A stretch of 7,367 bases of DNA from Magnetococcales bacterium (GCA_015229095.1 JADGCE010000050.1:1-7367); one strand, 5' to 3'. Counted from the stretch's first letter, positions 1-5,941 are shown. A program made the numbers and translations. Notes: a model not told the origin generated them from the letters alone.

Positions 1-63
1 TTCGGGAGGGGGAGAGAGCGCAGTCCCGGCGTCAGACCCATAACAACCCGAACGGACAGGGTG

Positions 64-636
64 TTACCACCAGAAGAGAGGATATTTGCGGGTCGGGGCC
101 AGATTGTTTACCAGAAGGGCAACCAGGAGAAGAGAGAGGGCGCCCAGGCCGGCGGGGACCAGCACATAGAAAAATCCCAGCTGGTGGATCTGCGGGGAGC
201 CGATCACCGCAATCAGCGCGGTGGCCCCGCCCGGCGGGTGGAGGGTTTTGGTGATATGCATGCAGGCGATGGCTGTGGCAACGGCGGCGGCGGCGGCCAA
301 CCAGGGCAGCCCTTCTCCCAGCCACTGAAACATGCCAACCCCAACCAGGGCAGAGATGATGTGGCCCCCGATCAGATTGCGCGGTTGTGCCAACGGGCCA
401 CCCGGTGCGCCATAGACCAGTACGGCGGAAGCCCCGAACGAACCGATGATCAACACCAGGTCCGCAGGCGCGAAAAAACGCTCATGCAACCACGCCAGCA
501 GCCCGATGCCCAGCATGCCCCCCAACCAGGACCAAAAAATTTCCCCTGCACTGACGGCAGGCATGCCCGCCCCTCCCCCGCGCATTTTACGCAGATAGTG
601 GCGCAGAGAGGGGGGGGGAGGGGCAGAGATATTCAT
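64..636 (-). CDS. HPP family integral membrane protein
   Basis: The 190-residue product matches the HPP family (PF04982), small polytopic membrane proteins named after a His-Pro-Pro motif. Plant plastid members have been linked to nitrite transport; the bacterial role is mostly unknown. Visible family marks are GSFGASAVLVYG (about residues 65-76), PLAQPRNLIGGH (81-92) and LHPPGGATAL (132-141). Hydrophobic segments lie at about 35-51, 58-77, 88-107, 110-128 and 152-178, and the tail ends in the typical R-x-YP-x-x-W. I chose the ATG at 636 because the protein then begins with a short basic cytoplasmic N-terminus, and an AGGA lies about 12 nt upstream. An in-frame ATG at 684 would add 16 unconvincing residues. 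It lies 58 bp downstream of the thiamine-binding protein gene on the same strand and is probably the last gene of that operon. No terminator is visible before the window edge. The family call is secure; the substrate is unknown. Confidence 0.9.
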   Translation of the reverse strand: MNISAPPPPSLRHYLRKMRGGGAGMPAVSAGEIFWSWLGGMLGIGLLAWLHERFFAPADLVLIIGSFGASAVLVYGAPGGPLAQPRNLIGGHIISALVGVGMFQWLGEGLPWLAAAAAVATAIACMHITKTLHPPGGATALIAVIGSPQIHQLGFFYVLVPAGLGALSLLLVALLVNNLAPTRKYPLFWW

Positions 637-694
637 GATGCTTGACCATCCTGTAGTGTGCGATGGGGGATGTGCAAAAGGCATGACCGGGGGA

Positions 695-1006
695 TTATAC
701 CTTCAGGGTACGCCCCAGCTTGTTGGTCACGCTCTCCATCTTGCCGGTCAAACGCTGCGTCCGGCCCGCACGATAGTCGGCTTTCAGGGTGATGCTGATC
801 CTCTGGCAGTCGCTCTGCATGGTCGTCAGGCACTCCTTGACCACGGCCATGCAGGCATCCCACTCCCCTTCCAGGCAGGTGCCCATGGGGCCCAGTTTGT
901 AGGGCAGGCCGCTTTTGTCAATGATATCCAGAGAGCGCGCGACATAGGTGCTGACGCTCTCGCCTTTGTCCAATGGGGTCATGGAAAACTCAAGTAGCAG
1001 ACTCAT
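695..1006 (-). CDS. MTH1187/YqgV family thiamine-binding protein
   Basis: This 103-residue protein fits the MTH1187-type thiamine-binding family (PF01910, TIGR00106), soluble ferredoxin-fold proteins of about 100 residues. Members have been shown structurally to bind thiamine or related pyrimidines. Family signatures are an SM-x-P-x-x-x-GESVSTYVA block near the start (about residues 8-23), IIDKSGLPYKLGPMGTCLEGEWD (29-51), and the C-terminal K-x-D-x-R-x-GR and K-x-ESV-x-NKLG stretches (about 75-99). The ATG at 1006 has a strong AAGGAG seven nt upstream, whereas the upstream in-frame ATG at 1042 lies deep inside the permease gene. Its first 17 bp overlap the end of that permease gene in another frame, so translational coupling is likely. 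In other genomes members sit beside transporters or thiamine-related genes; here the neighbours are an AmpG-like MFS permease and an HPP membrane protein, so a small-molecule uptake link is possible but inferred. The family is clear, the exact ligand is not. Confidence 0.9.
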   Translation of the reverse strand: MSLLLEFSMTPLDKGESVSTYVARSLDIIDKSGLPYKLGPMGTCLEGEWDACMAVVKECLTTMQSDCQRISITLKADYRAGRTQRLTGKMESVTNKLGRTLKV

Positions 1007-2378
1007 GAACGGTCTCCTTGGCAGGGTGTTGGTCGACGGCAAAACGCTGCATCATCCGCAACAATAAGGCCAATCCTGGCACGGCCGCCAGGGTGGTGAG
1101 CAGAAAAAAGGCGGACCAACCCACATGATCCGCCAATGCGCCACCGACGGAGGCCAGCAGTGTCCTGCCAAAGGCCATGAATGAGGTCAACAGCGCATAT
1201 TGGGTGGCCGTGTAGGCAATATTGCACAAGGAGGAGAGATAGGCAACGAACGCCGCTGTGCCCATGCCACTGCTGAAATTTTCCACGGCGATGGTCAAGG
1301 TGAGGAGCCCCAGGTTGTGCCCGGCTTGGGCCAACAGCACAAAGAGCAGATTGGAGAGCATTTGCAAGATGCCACAATACAACAGGGGCTTCATGATCCC
1401 CATGCGGTTGACCAAAACCCCGCCCACCACGCTGCCCGCCAGGGTTGCGCCCAGACCAAATATTTTGCTGATGTTGGCAATGTCGATTTTTGAAAAGGCC
1501 AAATCCAGGAAGAATGGATTGCTCATCACCCCGGCCAGCGTATCGCCCAATTTGTAGAGCAGGATGAACAACAGGACCAGCCCCCAACTGTCGCGCCGCA
1601 TGAAATCCGCAAAGGGGGCCACCACAGCCCGGGCCACCCAGGCCATGAGCCGCTCCCTGCGCCCCGGCCATGGAGGCCCTTTGGCCAACAGGGGAGGCAG
1701 ATTGTCCCCCTGGCTCTCTCTGCCATCCGCCGTTTTGACGGCGGGTTCCGGATTGAGCAGGATGGTGACCATGCCGATGCCCATCAGGGCAGCCATCAGG
1801 GTGTAGGTGACAAACCAGCCAAAAAAGGTGGCCAGGTAGAGGGCCGCCGCACCGGAAACCACCATGCCCAACCGGTAGCCAAGCACCGACATGGCCGCTC
1901 CGGCCCCATACTGCCGTTCTTCCAAGATTTCCACGCGATAGGCATCGATGACAATATCCTGGCTGGCAGACCAGAAGGCGGTACAGAGTGCCCACAGGGC
2001 GGCTGCAAACGGGGATTCCCCAGGCTTGCTCAGCCCCAGGCAAAAGAGGGAGAGCATCAGGGCGATCTGGGTGAGAATGGCCCAGCTGCGACGGCGCCCC
2101 AGGCGAGGCGTCAACCAGGGGATGGGCAGCTGATCCACCAGGGGCGCCCACAAAAATTTAAAGGTGTAGGGTACGCCGGTCAGGGCAAACAGGCCGATGG
2201 CGGTTTTGCTGATACCCTCCTCGGTCAGCCAAAGCGAGAGGGTGCTGAAGGTCAATGCCAGCGGCAATCCGCTGGAAAAGCCCAAAAACAGGATGGCAAC
2301 CACCCGTCGTTCGCCATAAACGGAGCAGGCCCGCAACCAATGGAGGGCCGTGGAGTGGGCAGGTGGATGAGGTCGCAT
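990..2378 (-). CDS. ampG: AmpG-like MFS permease (muropeptide transporter family)
   Basis: This 462-residue inner-membrane protein resembles AmpG, the proton-driven permease that imports GlcNAc-anhydroMurNAc peptides for cell-wall recycling (E. coli AmpG is 491 residues). Matches to AmpG in order are GFSSGLPLALT (33-43), FLWAPLVD (75-82), the motif A-like LGRRRSW (93-99), SASQDIVIDAYR (137-148) and VENFSSGMGTAAFVAYLSSLCN-like residues (365-386), followed by TATQYALL (390-397). About 12 to 14 hydrophobic segments are present, with a charged cytoplasmic linker at about 211-262. The ATG at 2378 has a purine-rich AGAAGAGAG just upstream; a GTG at 2405 would add nine residues but has no ribosome site. 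Its 3' end overlaps the thiamine-binding protein gene by 17 bp. The AmpG/PAT family is certain. Whether it carries muropeptides is less so, since the family includes paralogues of unknown substrate and the two neighbours are not peptidoglycan genes. Confidence 0.88.
   Translation of the reverse strand: MRPHPPAHSTALHWLRACSVYGERRVVAILFLGFSSGLPLALTFSTLSLWLTEEGISKTAIGLFALTGVPYTFKFLWAPLVDQLPIPWLTPRLGRRRSWAILTQIALMLSLFCLGLSKPGESPFAAALWALCTAFWSASQDIVIDAYRVEILEERQYGAGAAMSVLGYRLGMVVSGAAALYLATFFGWFVTYTLMAALMGIGMVTILLNPEPAVKTADGRESQGDNLPPLLAKGPPWPGRRERLMAWVARAVVAPFADFMRRDSWGLVLLFILLYKLGDTLAGVMSNPFFLDLAFSKIDIANISKIFGLGATLAGSVVGGVLVNRMGIMKPLLYCGILQMLSNLLFVLLAQAGHNLGLLTLTIAVENFSSGMGTAAFVAYLSSLCNIAYTATQYALLTSFMAFGRTLLASVGGALADHVGWSAFFLLTTLAAVPGLALLLRMMQRFAVDQHPAKETVHESAT
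1014..1019 (-). promoter_or_regulatory. Shine-Dalgarno for the thiamine-binding protein
   Basis: AAGGAG on the minus strand, 7 nt before the ATG at 1006. It lies inside the last codons of the upstream permease gene and decides the start of the 103-residue protein over the upstream in-frame ATG. Confidence 0.85.
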
Positions 2379-2459
2379 GATGGCTCTCTTCTGGGTGATC
2401 TGCACGGGTGAACAGGTTGCCCTGTGTGGTCATGCGCCGAAACGATCCGAAGAACGGGT

Positions 2460-2619
2460 CTTGATCATCGTTTCGGCCATTTCTGGGGGAGGCGGAGAAC
2501 CGCCTCCCCCAGATCCCCTCCACCCTTTTTCTTCAATAGTTTTTACTATCAGGGGTCCAGGGGCAGAGCCCCTGGTGGGGCTGGGGGCAAAGCCCCCACT
2601 GGCCGAAACGATGATCAAG
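2460..2619. mobile_element. MITE-like element with 20-bp terminal inverted repeats
   Basis: A perfect 20-bp inverted repeat (2460-2479 and 2600-2619, core ATCGTTTCGGCCA) bounds 120 bp of structured DNA with no coding signal. Inside are three hairpins: a 13-bp perfect stem with an AGAA loop (2483-2512), an 8-bp stem with an AGA loop (2557-2575) and a 7-bp stem with an AAA loop (2582-2598). Just outside the left end is a further inverted copy of the TIR core (2436-2446). The flanks also carry a near direct repeat, CCGAAGAACGGG at 2447-2458 and CCGAAAAACGGG at 2621-2632. The element lies between the start of the ampG-like gene and the end of the decayed integrase, so its hairpins could also end transcription from the integrase side. 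With no internal transposase it would need a helper in trans. Mobility is inferred from structure; a repeated REP/ERIC-like sequence is the alternative. Confidence 0.6.
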
Positions 2620-2793
2620 GCCGAAAAACGGGATAACACGCTCTCGCACTCCGGCGGGAATCTCTCTCCAGATGAGGGGCGAGCGGGCGTCGCACCCGGC
2701 GGTTTGTTTCCTGGTGAGGCAGTCTGTTGGCCCGCCTGGAAGGGAACGATCCCTTGCTCCCCCCTGTGCCTGTCGGGAGGGCGGGAGAGCGGG
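2620..2793. other. Non-coding gap between MITE and integrase remnant
   Basis: I see no gene in this stretch. It follows the 3' end of the truncated integrase. I read both other frames through it looking for the missing recombinase C-terminus (a GH...LRRY-type block) and did not find one. The sequence past the integrase stop therefore appears unrelated rather than merely frameshifted. Confidence 0.5.
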
Positions 2794-3630
2794 TTACAGG
2801 ATGCCAGGCCCTTGGACCGTGTTGACCAGACGAAACGGAATGCCAGCGGCGACCGCACTGGCCACCAATCCGGCGCGCAGACTGAAACCGCTGTATTCCT
2901 TGGGATCCAGGCCGATGGATTGGACCCGCTCTTTGACGATGAGGGCGACCCCATGTCCGGTCAGAGGGCTGCCAGAACGCTGCCCATGGCGATTGATTCC
3001 CTGAAAGACGGGCCCTGTTTCAATCTGAGCGGCCGCCAACCACTCCTGTAAAGCCCGCACCGCACAGACAGAACTGCGCCCGTGCAGGAGAACCACGGAA
3101 CCTTCCGGCAGATGGATCTCGATCCCCTCACGAATGGTGCGCAGATCGGCAACGGTCATGGATGTCAGTTCCGAACGGCGCAATCCTGCGGCAAAGCCGG
3201 ACAGGATCAATGCCTTGTCCCGTTTGTCCTTGAGGCGTTCCCCCATGTTGCTCACCATGGCCAGCACATGCTCTTTGAGCAGGGGGGAGACCTTCCGTTG
3301 CTCCTTGCCATGACTGCGGCGGATGCCCGTGAGCACCGAATGGACCGTATCGGATTTGGTGGGATCTTCCAGACCCTGGTTGGTGTGCGCTTTGCCGATG
3401 GAGACTTTCCATCGGACCAGGGTGGCATATTTGTGGGTGTTGGCGTGGGCCAACAGATAGGCCGCCACGGTCTTGGAGGCAGAGGGCACCGATCCCCCCC
3501 AGTCCACATAGCGACGCAAATCTCCCCAGTAAGCCATCCGGGTGTTGTTTGCCAAAATGCCAGGCTGAGAAATTCCCAGTTGCACGGGAAATTCAACGCT
3601 CTGGGAAACGGGTGTTGGTAAAACCTCCAT
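2794..3630 (-). pseudogene. Truncated tyrosine recombinase (phage-type integrase), probably inactive
   Basis: The 278-residue product has a SAM-like core-binding domain (about 25-110, with the TVAAYL and ATLVRW blocks) and most of a tyrosine recombinase catalytic domain (about 118-266). The first catalytic arginine lies in GLRRSEL (149-155). The HxxR box reads SGFSLRAG, so R252 is kept but the expected histidine is F249. After AAGIP (261-265) the sequence departs from the family and stops at 278. It lacks the second His/Trp motif and the nucleophilic tyrosine expected about 40 residues further on. The ATG at 3630 has GGAG 7 nt upstream, so the 5' end looks intact. Family members integrate or excise mobile DNA by strand exchange. 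This one should not be able to cleave DNA, so I call it a pseudogene; a retained DNA-binding or regulatory role is possible. It lies 0.5 kb from tRNA-Ser(GCT), which fits a relic of an integrated element. Confidence 0.8.
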
Positions 3631-3637
3631 GCGGATA

Positions 3638-3641
3638 CTCC
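3638..3641 (-). promoter_or_regulatory. Shine-Dalgarno of the integrase remnant
   Basis: GGAG on the minus strand, 7 nt before the ATG at 3630. It supports that start and shows that the 5' end of the decayed gene is still translatable. Confidence 0.65.
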
Positions 3642-3686
3642 AATCTTCTAAGTTTGATAAAAGGCTTGTGATGACATAAATACAAA

Positions 3687-3702
3687 AGATGTCAAGATGT
3701 CA
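3687..3702. repeat. Tandem 8-bp direct repeat upstream of the integrase
   Basis: AGATGTCA occurs twice back to back. On the minus strand it contains a TTGACA hexamer (3690-3695), about 60 bp upstream of the integrase start, but no good -10 box follows at the right distance. It could be an operator or arm-type binding site for the integrase; this is inference from position only. Confidence 0.35.
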
Positions 3703-3767
3703 GCCGTTCTGCAATTTTCCACACCCAACCAAATACTTTTATGTTTAATTGGGCACGCAACGACCGA

Positions 3768-3797
3768 CGGGTCAACCGACCCGAAAGGGTTGACCGG
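3768..3797. repeat. Two overlapping, mutually exclusive palindromes
   Basis: CGGGTC-AACC-GACCCG (3768-3783) overlaps GGTCAACC (3770-3777) paired with GGTTGACC (3788-3795), so only one hairpin can form at a time. The right half, GTTGACCGG (3789-3797), occurs again inverted at 3916-3924. A recombinase or repressor binding cluster, or an attenuator-like switch, are both possible; no gene directly follows on either strand. Confidence 0.4.
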
Positions 3798-3999
3798 TTT
3801 GTACCTTCGAGACGCAGGCCCGACCCATTGCGTCGCCGGAGCTTGTGTATTTCTTTGAAGTCATTCACTCTTTGCAGTAGATCGGCGCTCCTGTGGCGAC
3901 GCACGGTCGGGCGTGCCGGTCAACTTGCATTCCTCATGCCAATCCAAAAAAGCGCAATCCACAGGGGGAGCATTCAGCGGATATGCGCGGCGGTTTATT

Positions 4000-4019
4000 G
4001 GTGAAATCCCTGTTTCACC
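4000..4019. repeat. Inverted repeat, 7-bp stem
   Basis: GGTGAAA (4000-4006) and TTTCACC (4013-4019) are separated by 6 nt. There is no T-run after it on either strand, so it is not a convincing terminator. Its role is unknown. Confidence 0.35.
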
Positions 4020-4139
4020 GTTTCCGTCAGACTGCAGGGCATCTCTGCTTTTCCCGACCAGCCTGGGAGAGCCGGAGGAAGGGTTTGATTTTTGACGGTG
4101 CAGACTGCCAAGAAAAAAAGGGGGCGTTGCTTGTTGGGG

Positions 4140-4168
4140 TTGACAAAGGATTTCTTTCTTGTCATTTT
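4140..4168 (+). promoter_or_regulatory. Probable sigma-70-type promoter of tRNA-Ser(GCT)
   Basis: A perfect TTGACA -35 box (4140-4145) is followed after 17 bp by CATTTT (4163-4168), a modest -10 box. Transcription would begin about 4175, a few nt before the tRNA 5' end at 4179, which suits a stable-RNA gene. A short inverted repeat, GACAA (4142-4146) and TTGTC (4159-4163), lies across the spacer and might be an operator or chance. Confidence 0.55.
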
Positions 4169-4178
4169 AGCTGCCACG

Positions 4179-4269
4179 GGAGAGATGGCCGAGCTGGCTG
4201 AAGGCGGCACCCTGCTAAGGTGTTGTACTCGAAAGGGTACCGAGGGTTCGAATCCCTCTCTCTCCGCCA
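4179..4269 (+). tRNA. tRNA-Ser (anticodon GCT), reads AGC/AGU codons
   Basis: This is a complete 91-nt class II tRNA with encoded CCA. The acceptor stem is GGAGAGA (4179-4185) with TCTCTCC (4259-4265), discriminator G 4266 and CCA 4267-4269. The anticodon arm is GCACC / CTGCTAA loop / GGTGT, with GCT at 4214-4216. A long variable arm, GTACTC-GAAA-GGGTAC, is the serine-class identity mark. The T arm is GAGGG-TTCGAAT-CCCTC (4242-4258). Its last 40 bases, from 4232 past the CCA, are identical to the same part of the second serine tRNA at 5904-5943. Confidence 0.97.
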
Positions 4270-4280
4270 TCTTTGCTGCC

Positions 4281-4315
4281 CCGCGCCCCGTGCCTGGCAC
4301 GGTGGCTCTGCGCGG
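4281..4315 (+). terminator. Two-tier hairpin just after tRNA-Ser(GCT)
   Basis: An outer stem CCGCGC (4281-4286) pairs with GCGCGG (4310-4315). An inner stem CCGTGC (4288-4293) pairs with GCACGG (4297-4302) around a 3-nt loop. It begins 11 nt after the CCA. No immediate T-run follows, so it may be a weak terminator or a signal for 3' processing, and readthrough into the lipoprotein gene is possible. Confidence 0.35.
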
Positions 4316-4389
4316 CTCCCTTGAGAAATTTCCCGAAAAGATCCCGATTTGTGTTGCAGCTTACCCGCCCCCCTCTGTCGTGTCGTTGG

Positions 4390-5040
4390 ATGCCGAGTGG
4401 CCGCCCCGTGGGGGTGCTGCTGTGGGTGATCGTCTTTCTGCTGACGGGTTGCCAACAGGAACAGAAGCAGGAGTCAACCTATCTTGCCCTGGATACGCGG
4501 GGCAGGGACCGGCTGCCGCTCTCCCCCCACGTCTTGACCAATCGCGCGCGACCATCCGCCACCATGGCGGTCGAACATCCGGGCCTTGCGCTGCGCTTCC
4601 GGGCACTGGATAAACGGACGCTGAAAATCCACAACCTGGTTGCCTCGGTCGGCCAACGCCAGATCGCGCCCTGGGGCGCACTGTATGCATCGGCTTTTGT
4701 TCCGGATCTGGTCATTCGGGACGGCCAGGCGCTGCATGGACCGGAAGGCTATTTCAATCCAGCCGTGTGGGTTGTGTTGGAGGATGGCAATGGGCAACCC
4801 CTGCATGAAGGGTGGTTGTTTGCCCGGGATTCTGCCCAGACGGCGTGGGATCATGCCCGCTATGATCTGACCTTCCTGGGATCGGGAGCGGAGGAGGCCG
4901 CCGCAGCTCCAGGCAAACGGAGCACGGGAGGGGCCGCGCCAAACACACCGCGCAAATCTCCCGCGACGGGTTCGACCCCACGGGGGGCTCGGGATGAGGC
5001 GGCAGAGTCGGTGGATGATCTCCAGGATCCTCAGGATTAG
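4390..5040 (+). CDS. DUF2155-containing lipoprotein
   Basis: The 216-residue product begins with a type II signal peptide: basic n-region, hydrophobic VGVLLWVIVFLL and the lipobox LTG-C with lipidated Cys21. It is followed by QQ, which favours export to the outer membrane. Residues about 68-165 match the DUF2155 pattern (PF09923), an uncharacterised domain common in alphaproteobacteria: LRFRALDK (68-75), a VGQRQ-x-x-x-WGAL block (87-98), HEGWLFARDS (139-148) and DHARYDLTFL (154-163). The cysteines I recall in typical members are absent. The last 50 residues are Ala/Pro/Gly/charge-rich and look disordered. The ATG at 4390 is chosen because it gives a clean signal peptide; the reading frame is open upstream to 4273, but those residues look like translated leader. 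No clear ribosome site is seen. It lies 120 bp after tRNA-Ser(GCT) and ends just before a hairpin-rich repeat that may terminate it. Function unknown. Confidence 0.75.
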   Translation: MPSGRPVGVLLWVIVFLLTGCQQEQKQESTYLALDTRGRDRLPLSPHVLTNRARPSATMAVEHPGLALRFRALDKRTLKIHNLVASVGQRQIAPWGALYASAFVPDLVIRDGQALHGPEGYFNPAVWVVLEDGNGQPLHEGWLFARDSAQTAWDHARYDLTFLGSGAEEAAAAPGKRSTGGAAPNTPRKSPATGSTPRGARDEAAESVDDLQDPQD

Positions 5041-5073
5041 GGTCTGTTGACATTCAAAAATTTTTGCCGGGGT

Positions 5074-5203
5074 CTGGGGGCCGTCACGGCCCCCAGCGGG
5101 TGTCCAGAGGGCAGAGCCCTCTGGTGGGGTGCGGGGCGAAGCCCCGAAACGGCTGGCGGGGCTTCGCCCCGCACCCCACCAGGAGGGGATAATCCCCTCC
5201 TGG
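5074..5203. repeat. Hairpin-rich palindromic repeat block
   Basis: Four near-contiguous perfect hairpins fill the gap after the lipoprotein gene: a 10-bp stem with TCA loop (5074-5096), a 9-bp stem with AGA loop (5104-5124), a 26-bp perfect stem with a 10-nt loop (5121-5146 with 5157-5182) and a 10-bp stem with ATAAT loop (5179-5203). The second and fourth each share a few bases with the third, so these compete. The CCAGAGGGC-AGA-GCCCTCTGG-TGGGG module closely resembles 2557-2579 of the MITE-like element, so both belong to one repeat family. Position between two genes fits an intergenic REP-like or non-autonomous element that also blocks or ends transcription. No terminal inverted repeat like that of the first copy is visible. 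Confidence 0.7.
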
Positions 5204-5266
5204 ACCTCCCTGATCGTTTTGTTTATCCATGTAGGGGAGTCACTCTATCCTGGAAGGGCAGCTGAC

Positions 5267-5860
5267 ATGACAGGGGGCGAAACCCTCTACCTGGAGGAGA
5301 CCCAGGCCGCCCTGCTCCTGGCTCTGGTGGCCGCAGGCGCAGCCGGACAACAACAAGAGATTCCGGTGGGGGCAGTCCTGCAGGATGCGGCGGGGCGTTT
5401 TTTGGGGGAGTGCGGGAACAGCCGCATCGCCACCTCCGATCCCACCGGCCACGCAGAGTTGCGGGTGATGCGACAGGGGGCAGCCCGCATCGGTCATGAT
5501 CGTTTGTTGGGCACCACATTGACCGTAACCCTGGAACCATGCCCCATGTGCATGGCCGCCGCCGGTATGGCGCGGGTGGCACGGCTCACCTATGAGGCGC
5601 ACAATCCGCTCTCTTCCTCCGTGGCAGACGCACTGAGCCGTGTTGTGGTCGCACACAAGCCGGCGGAGAGTCCAGAGGCGTTTGTTTTTATTTGTGAGGA
5701 AAATAAATGGGTTGGCAAAAAAACGGCAGACGGAACCGAAAAAGTTGTTGCGGATGCCGGCCTGTTGTTGCGAATTTTCTTTGATCAAAAGCGCAAAATC
5801 TGCTCCAATGCGTCGTCGCGGTGCAAGGCATCACCGGCACCGGATAGTGTGGAGAGATGA
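5267..5860 (+). CDS. tadA: TadA-like tRNA adenosine deaminase family protein, divergent C-terminus
   Basis: This 197-residue cytidine/deoxycytidylate-type zinc deaminase resembles TadA, which converts A34 to inosine in tRNA-Arg(ACG). Zinc and catalytic residues are present: H62 and proton-shuttle E64 in DPTGHAE (58-64), and C92 and C95 in TLEPCPMC (88-95). N51 and the EIPVGAV block (31-37) also match TadA. After MARVARLTYEAHNP the usual GSL-containing region is missing. In its place is a longer, more AT-rich stretch (about 115-160) before the closing ADAGLLLRIFFDQKRK, which again looks TadA-like. A tail of about 20 residues then runs into the tRNA-Ser gene: the stop codon at 5858-5860 lies inside the tRNA acceptor region. 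The ATG at 5267 has GAAGG 8 nt upstream and starts just before the conserved domain; the frame upstream to 5129 is the repeat block. A deaminase with another substrate is possible. Confidence 0.78.
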   Translation: MTGGETLYLEETQAALLLALVAAGAAGQQQEIPVGAVLQDAAGRFLGECGNSRIATSDPTGHAELRVMRQGAARIGHDRLLGTTLTVTLEPCPMCMAAAGMARVARLTYEAHNPLSSSVADALSRVVVAHKPAESPEAFVFICEENKWVGKKTADGTEKVVADAGLLLRIFFDQKRKICSNASSRCKASPAPDSVER

Positions 5861-5941
5861 CCGAGCGGTTTAAGGTGCACGCCTGGAAAGCGTGTGTACT
5901 CCAAAAGGGTACCGAGGGTTCGAATCCCTCTCTCTCCGCCA
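5851..5941 (+). tRNA. tRNA-Ser (anticodon GGA), reads UCC/UCU codons
   Basis: This is a complete 91-nt class II tRNA with encoded CCA. The acceptor stem is GGAGAGA (5851-5857) with TCTCTCC (5931-5937), discriminator G 5938 and CCA 5939-5941. The anticodon arm is CACGC / CTGGAAA / GCGTG, with GGA at 5885-5887. A long variable arm (GTACTC-CAAAA-GGGTAC) and T arm GAGGG-TTCGAAT-CCCTC are present. Its first 10 nt overlap the end of the deaminase gene. A weak upstream promoter is possible inside that gene (TTGATC 5781-5786, 17 bp, TCCAAT 5804-5809). The 4.5S RNA gene follows 110 nt later. Confidence 0.97.

Larger units (their letters stand above)
3642..4139. other. About 500-bp gene-free region with short repeats
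   Basis: No reading frame here looks like a real protein. The candidates (a minus-strand GTG frame at 3692-3904 and a plus frame at 3741-4004) are arginine-rich, lack a ribosome site and resemble no family I know. The region carries an 8-bp tandem direct repeat, a cluster of GGTCAAC palindromes and a GGTGAAA/TTTCACC inverted repeat, listed separately. Its position between an integrase remnant and a tRNA gene fits degraded mobile DNA or a control region. Confidence 0.5.

Noticed and set aside
637..684. Upstream ATG for the HPP protein at 684
   Set aside because: The added residues are not family-like, and the ribosome site is too far away; the ATG at 636 fits better.
2460..2619. CRISPR array or protein-coding insertion sequence
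   Set aside because: There are no regularly spaced repeats with spacers and no transposase frame; the structure is terminal inverted repeats plus hairpins.
2430..3051. Long frames crossing the MITE-like element on both strands
   Set aside because: Their residues are Gly/Pro/Arg-rich translations of GC-rich palindromes and antisense integrase, with no domain.
3082..3621. A 179-residue plus-strand frame
   Set aside because: It lies wholly antisense to the integrase, whose minus-strand frame has clear recombinase motifs and a ribosome site.
3692..3904. A 70-residue minus-strand frame upstream of the integrase, and a plus-strand frame at 3741-4004
   Set aside because: Both are Arg-rich, lack a ribosome site (the minus one starts with GTG) and show no recognisable family features. 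The palindromes there explain the sequence better.
5781..5809. Own promoter for tRNA-Ser(GGA)
   Set aside because: TTGATC and TCCAAT with 17-bp spacing are weak matches and lie over 40 nt upstream of the tRNA, so I note it only inside the tRNA entry.
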